A stretch of 64,000 bases of DNA, from contig NC_092686.1 of NCBI RefSeq assembly GCF_964275005.1, positions 15,381,696 to 15,445,695 on the forward strand, written 5' to 3'. This DNA is from Diadema setosum (taxonomy: Eukaryota > Echinodermata > Echinoidea > Diadematoida > Diadematidae). Positions within the stretch are counted from its first letter, which is position 1. Every line of letters begins with the position of its first letter. The notes under the pieces were generated by a model. It ran no database searches and was not told the origin of the DNA. It saw only the letters and a list, made by a program, of their open reading frames with translations. Shown in pieces: positions 59,880 through 64,000 of the stretch. A program made the position numbers and the translations under genes.

Positions 59880-61692
59880 CATCCAGTCTATCTTCAAAAA
59901 ATCTAGATTTTTATTCCATGATATGAGGTGGGTGTTTTCCATTCACATGCATTAAATGATTTCACCAATAATATGGTTTAATAACTAAATAACTCCTTTA
60001 TTTTATGCATGGGATTCTTATACATAGCACACATACTCAGGGAGTGACCGCTCTGCCAGGTTTGATTACAATCAATAATGTTGTCAAGTCAGCTGATGTA
60101 GGCCCTATCAATACACTGAGCAAGATATTCAGTTGTATAAACATTTTAGTTTACCACTCAAACCGTAACTCAATGGATAGGCCTATACAGGACATTGATT
60201 ACCACCCCCCCCCCCCAAAAAAAAAATGCAACAACAACAACAACAACCCCCACTCAAAATAACATGTTCATAATCATTCTTTAAAGTCAAATTGTTTCTC
60301 CACAGACTGATGAAAATTGATTTGAATAGAATTAAATTTGAATTGCTGAAACTACACTGGTCTTACACTCGATTTATTTTCATCTTTAACTTGACATCTT
60401 CATATAAGCAAAAAAAAAATACAAACAAAAAGATACAAAATATGATATAGAGCGAGTCATGGCTTAGAAAGTGTGTCAGCATAATCATTATGTACATAAA
60501 AGACAATTCTCTATAACGTGTGAAATATGAAGAAACCGCAAAAGCAAAGCTTGTAACCGCGGCTTCCAGGAAAAAATACTGATGTAAATTTGTTTTGCAA
60601 TGGAGATATGACACAAAGTACTAATGACGAAACTGTATGAAAGCTAAACTAGCAAGGTACAAAGGGCAGAAGAAATAAAAGAAAAGAGAGAGAAAACGGA
60701 AAAAAGAAAAAAAAAGAAAAAGAATAAGAACTGAGCAAAAGAAATAATCGCTTTGGTTACACACAAGTATACGAGCATATCATATCTAGAACCAAAATCA
60801 TAGCAAGTTCAAAGTATGAGTACTAATGTAGTGATTATATGGGAGCATAAAACCAGAGGTAAAGTAAGCTTACACTGCAAATAATGATCCGCCGTGCATT
60901 GAAAGATAAGTACAGTACTATATTAATCCCGACCGACCCAGTTTCCATCATAACATGTGCAAAGTTAGTTCAACTTAGTGTATAATCTTCCAGATGATAG
61001 AGAAACTCAAACAAATATCTTTGATCCAACTATATGTTTTTGTCTGAAGTGATATTTCTTGTGTGTACATGATTGTCAGCTATCTCATGTGAAATTAAAT
61101 ATCATACATACATCGGATCTACAGGGTCCATCAACACATCAAACATTTTATTTTACACAAAATGACACCAAAAAGCTGAATGAATGTTATGTGGAAGTGT
61201 CGTGTAAAAGCTCTTGATGATGAGGAGAGTATATTGCACATAAAAGTAACTGAGCTCTTTTGAAATTAATTGATTTGTTTTTAAAGCCAAAAAAAAAAAT
61301 AATAATAATTGAAAGGAACATCAAAGGAATTGCTGAACGAAGGTTTACGTTATTGCTAACCGTTGCTTTCCTATCTAGGAGTAACATCAATACATAATTC
61401 AAGTTTAGGAAAATCTTATTTTCTGTCATGTCGCAACCTCATTGTTGACAAGGATGTGGTTGGGACGCATTAGTCTTGGCATCAATATGACTTTTGAAAC
61501 TAATTGTAGATGATCATTCTGTAGGTTTAATCTCTACTTTTTTCTTTTCCAAGCATTCTCTTCCTTTTCTCGTCACCAAGAGAAAAAGAAAGTGAAACTG
61601 CTATATGTAGCATTACTGTTTGCTAATGTCATTACGATAAAGACATGTATTCATGACATGCATGTGTGTTTTCTTTCTTCATTCGCTTGAAG
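59880..61692. other. no gene seen
   Basis: AT-rich. A C/A run with CAACAA at 60204-60246 and a GA-rich stretch at 60660-60730. Short frames only, with no recognisable protein. Confidence 0.55.
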
Positions 61693-62290
61693 GTTTTATG
61701 ACATACAAATGCATGTTGATTTGTGTTGATTCATAGTACCCTCAACATCACTTCTGCGGTGAAACGGATATCTAGAAACATTCCATATATTTTTAAATAA
61801 TTTTTCTTCTATTTTTCTTGTTCAGATTACTTGGATACGCTCAAAAAAAACAACAACAACAACAACACAACAACAACAACCTTCCAAACCAAGATTCTAG
61901 CTGTGACCTCATCTGTCAATCATTGCTAAAGTACTGATAATTATGTTTAAGAAAAGACATTGGAGTGCACTTTTCCCTCGACTCAGCATAACTTACATGT
62001 TTCTGTGATATTACTGTGACTAACAAGTTTAATGACATGGCGAGGGAACATGCAAGTATGCTTGGTCTCGAGGAGGATGCATTCCAGTGTTTTTGGTTAA
62101 TCATATTAGTACTCTAGACTGATTGACAGATGAGGTCACAACCAGAATCTTGGTTTGGAAGGTTTTTTTTTTTTTTTTTGTGAGCGTATCCAAATAATCT
62201 GAAGATAAATAGAAGAAAAATTATCTAAAAATATATGGATTAACACACATGAATCAATACAAATCAACAAGCATTTGTATGTCATAAAAC
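61693..62290. repeat. ~600-bp imperfect palindrome
   Basis: GTTTTATGACATACAAATGC at 61693 and its complement ending at 62290 bound two arms that pair almost to the centre (near 62000-62040). Shared blocks are TAATTTTTCTTCTATTT, GGATACGCTCA, CCTTCCAAACCAAGATTCT and GACCTCATCTGTCAATCA. The left arm has an extra (CAA)n patch; the right arm has poly(T) there. No ORF of note. Confidence 0.85.
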
Positions 62291-62594
62291 ATTTCATGTA
62301 GCGAGACATACTGACAGACGAACTTGTTTCTTTGTGATGGAATAATTCATATTGCTCCCCCTGCAGTCATGGCAGTGTCTTGAGAATTGCACTTGACGAC
62401 CGGGATATAGATAGATTGATTGATTTCCTTCCTTTATTCACGTATAACTTTATATTTGTGCAATTTTAGTAAATTATATAGTGATTGATATTTTACAACA
62501 AAATACTACATAAAATTCATTAACTGCAGAAGGAGACATTAAAGCACGAAACAGAAATGAAAAACAGTAATACTCAAAAAAAAAATGAATAGAC

Positions 62595-62989
62595 TTAAAG
62601 GAATCGTACAGTTTTGGTTGAGACTTAATTTCAGGTTTCTAACATTTTTTGGTGAGATAGTGAGAAACCTCTTATGAAATATGAAAGAGCATGTAATTCT
62701 ATGAGGAATTTAACGTTTATTTGATGAAAATTGGTTTTGAAATGGCTGAGATATCCAAAAGAAGAGCGATTCTAATAAAGTGTGGGACCCACACTTTATT
62801 ACGATTGCTTTGTTTTACTTTGTTTTTGGATGTTTCAGTCATTCCAAACGCGATTTTCATCAAATAGACTTTGAATTCCTCTTAAAATGGTATGCTCTGC
62901 ACTATGTCATAAGTGTTTTCTTAGTATCTCGCAAAAATTTAAAAGCCCAATTCTCATCTCCACCAATACTGTACGTACCATCCCTTTAA
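62595..62989. mobile_element. foldback MITE, copy 3
   Basis: TTAAAGGAATCGTACAG... to ...CGTACCATCCCTTTAA with the GTGTGGGACCCACAC-type centre. Uninterrupted member of the family at 1534-3072 and 55381-55825. Confidence 0.8.
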
Positions 62990-64000
62990 GTTGATCTTGC
63001 ATTAAAAGGAAACATAATTAGATCTATGTATCGTTATAATTATGGTGATATTGTTATTACTATTACATGTATTATCATTATTGTGTCAATATTATCGTCA
63101 TTATCATGATCATCATTGTTATTACAACAACTATTACTATACTACCACTAACTACGTACTATACTACTACCAGGGCCGGGGCATGGGGGGGGGGGGGGCA
63201 TAGGGGGAGGGGGCCATTTTAATAGGGGGAGGGGGCGCCCGGGTCCCGACGATTCATACATTTTCATTCCACCCATATGAATATTCATCACTACCTGTTT
63301 ACAGAGCACAAAGTTCATGTGCATTATACACTCAACGCAACACACATACATACTCGATACTGTACGAGTACGTACGTATTGTGTATGTAATGTGACTGTC
63401 GTCTCTTGCTAGCTCGCTGGGGAGAGTTGAATGAAAGAGAAAGTAGGTGAGTGTAAAAATATTTCTGAAACTTGATAGCAGTAGGGTTATTTTTTTGCTT
63501 CTCGTTCCTAAATCCAAACAGTCATCCAAACCATCTAATGTGATACGTATTATTACAACATGAGACGTAAGAAGTATGCTATTCATTTTCACAGTAGAAT
63601 ATCACTTCGTCCTTCGACCCTGTTTGTGCACTCCACGTACGGTGTAGTGGCTCTCGTCTGCATTGCTTTGCTCCGCTGTTGGCTGTTGACTGTATCCCCA
63701 TTCATACACGTACGTAGCAATACTGTGGAAAGCTCGCAAGACGAGGTTCTCCTTGTGCCCTGCTCGTTGCAGCCATTCCATCCACGGTTCTTCTCCCTAT
63801 CTACAGTCAGTACAGACAGTACAACACCTTGATGGTGGTAGTCTGCTAGCTGCTTTCCTCAACCTTGAAAATTCTAACTCGGCCTTTCCACTGACACTGT
63901 CTGAGACTGAGCTGTAGCTGTCTTTGGGTTTGCTCTAAATTTATTCCCTTCTCTTCTTACTCCTGGACCTGTTGGTGATACTCGATACATAGGGTGCATG
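62990..64000. other. no gene seen; ATT-rich and G-rich tracts
   Basis: A degenerate ATT/ATC triplet region (63040-63165), a G-rich tract (63172-63240), then more GC-balanced sequence to the window end. An open frame at 63560-63832 shows no family match by eye. A gene beginning past the edge cannot be excluded. Confidence 0.5.

Noticed and set aside
63560-63832. 90-codon plus-strand frame near the right edge
   Set aside because: No recognisable family, no splice or promoter support; kept only as unannotated sequence.

Overview
The window is a gene-sparse, intron-rich, AT-rich piece of animal nuclear DNA. It holds three complete protein-coding genes with GT-AG introns, set among many small DNA transposons, foldback elements, tandem repeats and microsatellites. 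Protein similarity to vertebrate orthologues, short exons in kilobase introns, and the style of the repeats (short TIR/foldback elements, arrays rich in GACCTTTGACC) suggest a marine invertebrate. An echinoderm is my best guess; this is an inference, not a proof.

Layout. (1) 1-6326: repeats and the 3' flank of ACAD9. A foldback element at 1534-3072 is split by a TIR-bounded array of ~159-bp units. (2) 6327-24335, minus strand: ACAD9, 15 coding exons, 672 codons. Intron 1 carries a set of nested insertions at about 20285-22715. (3) 24336-24752: a 417-bp gap between two divergent start codons. (4) 24753-37103, plus strand: FAM50A/XAP5, 13 coding exons, 332 codons. (5) 37104-45867: tail-to-tail intergenic space with FAM50A 3' flank, a perfect 83-unit CAA tract and small transposons. 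(6) 45868-53578, minus strand: GMPPB, 9 coding exons, 359 codons, with candidate 5' non-coding or alternative exons near 54604 and 54820-54965. (7) 53601-64000: no further gene seen. This part holds foldback elements, chiefly a 2.3-kb inverted-repeat element (57599-59879) with two other elements inserted in it, and a ~600-bp palindrome (61693-62290).

The three genes are unrelated housekeeping functions: mitochondrial acyl-CoA dehydrogenase / complex I assembly, a nuclear spliceosome-associated protein, and GDP-mannose synthesis. ACAD9 and FAM50A are head to head and may share a promoter; FAM50A and GMPPB are tail to tail. All exon chains were read by eye; phases agree at every junction, and total lengths match the human proteins closely (FAM50A 332 vs 339, GMPPB 359 vs 360, ACAD9 672 vs 621, the excess being at the N-terminus). 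I saw no tRNA, rRNA, CRISPR, LTR retroelement or virus-derived gene.
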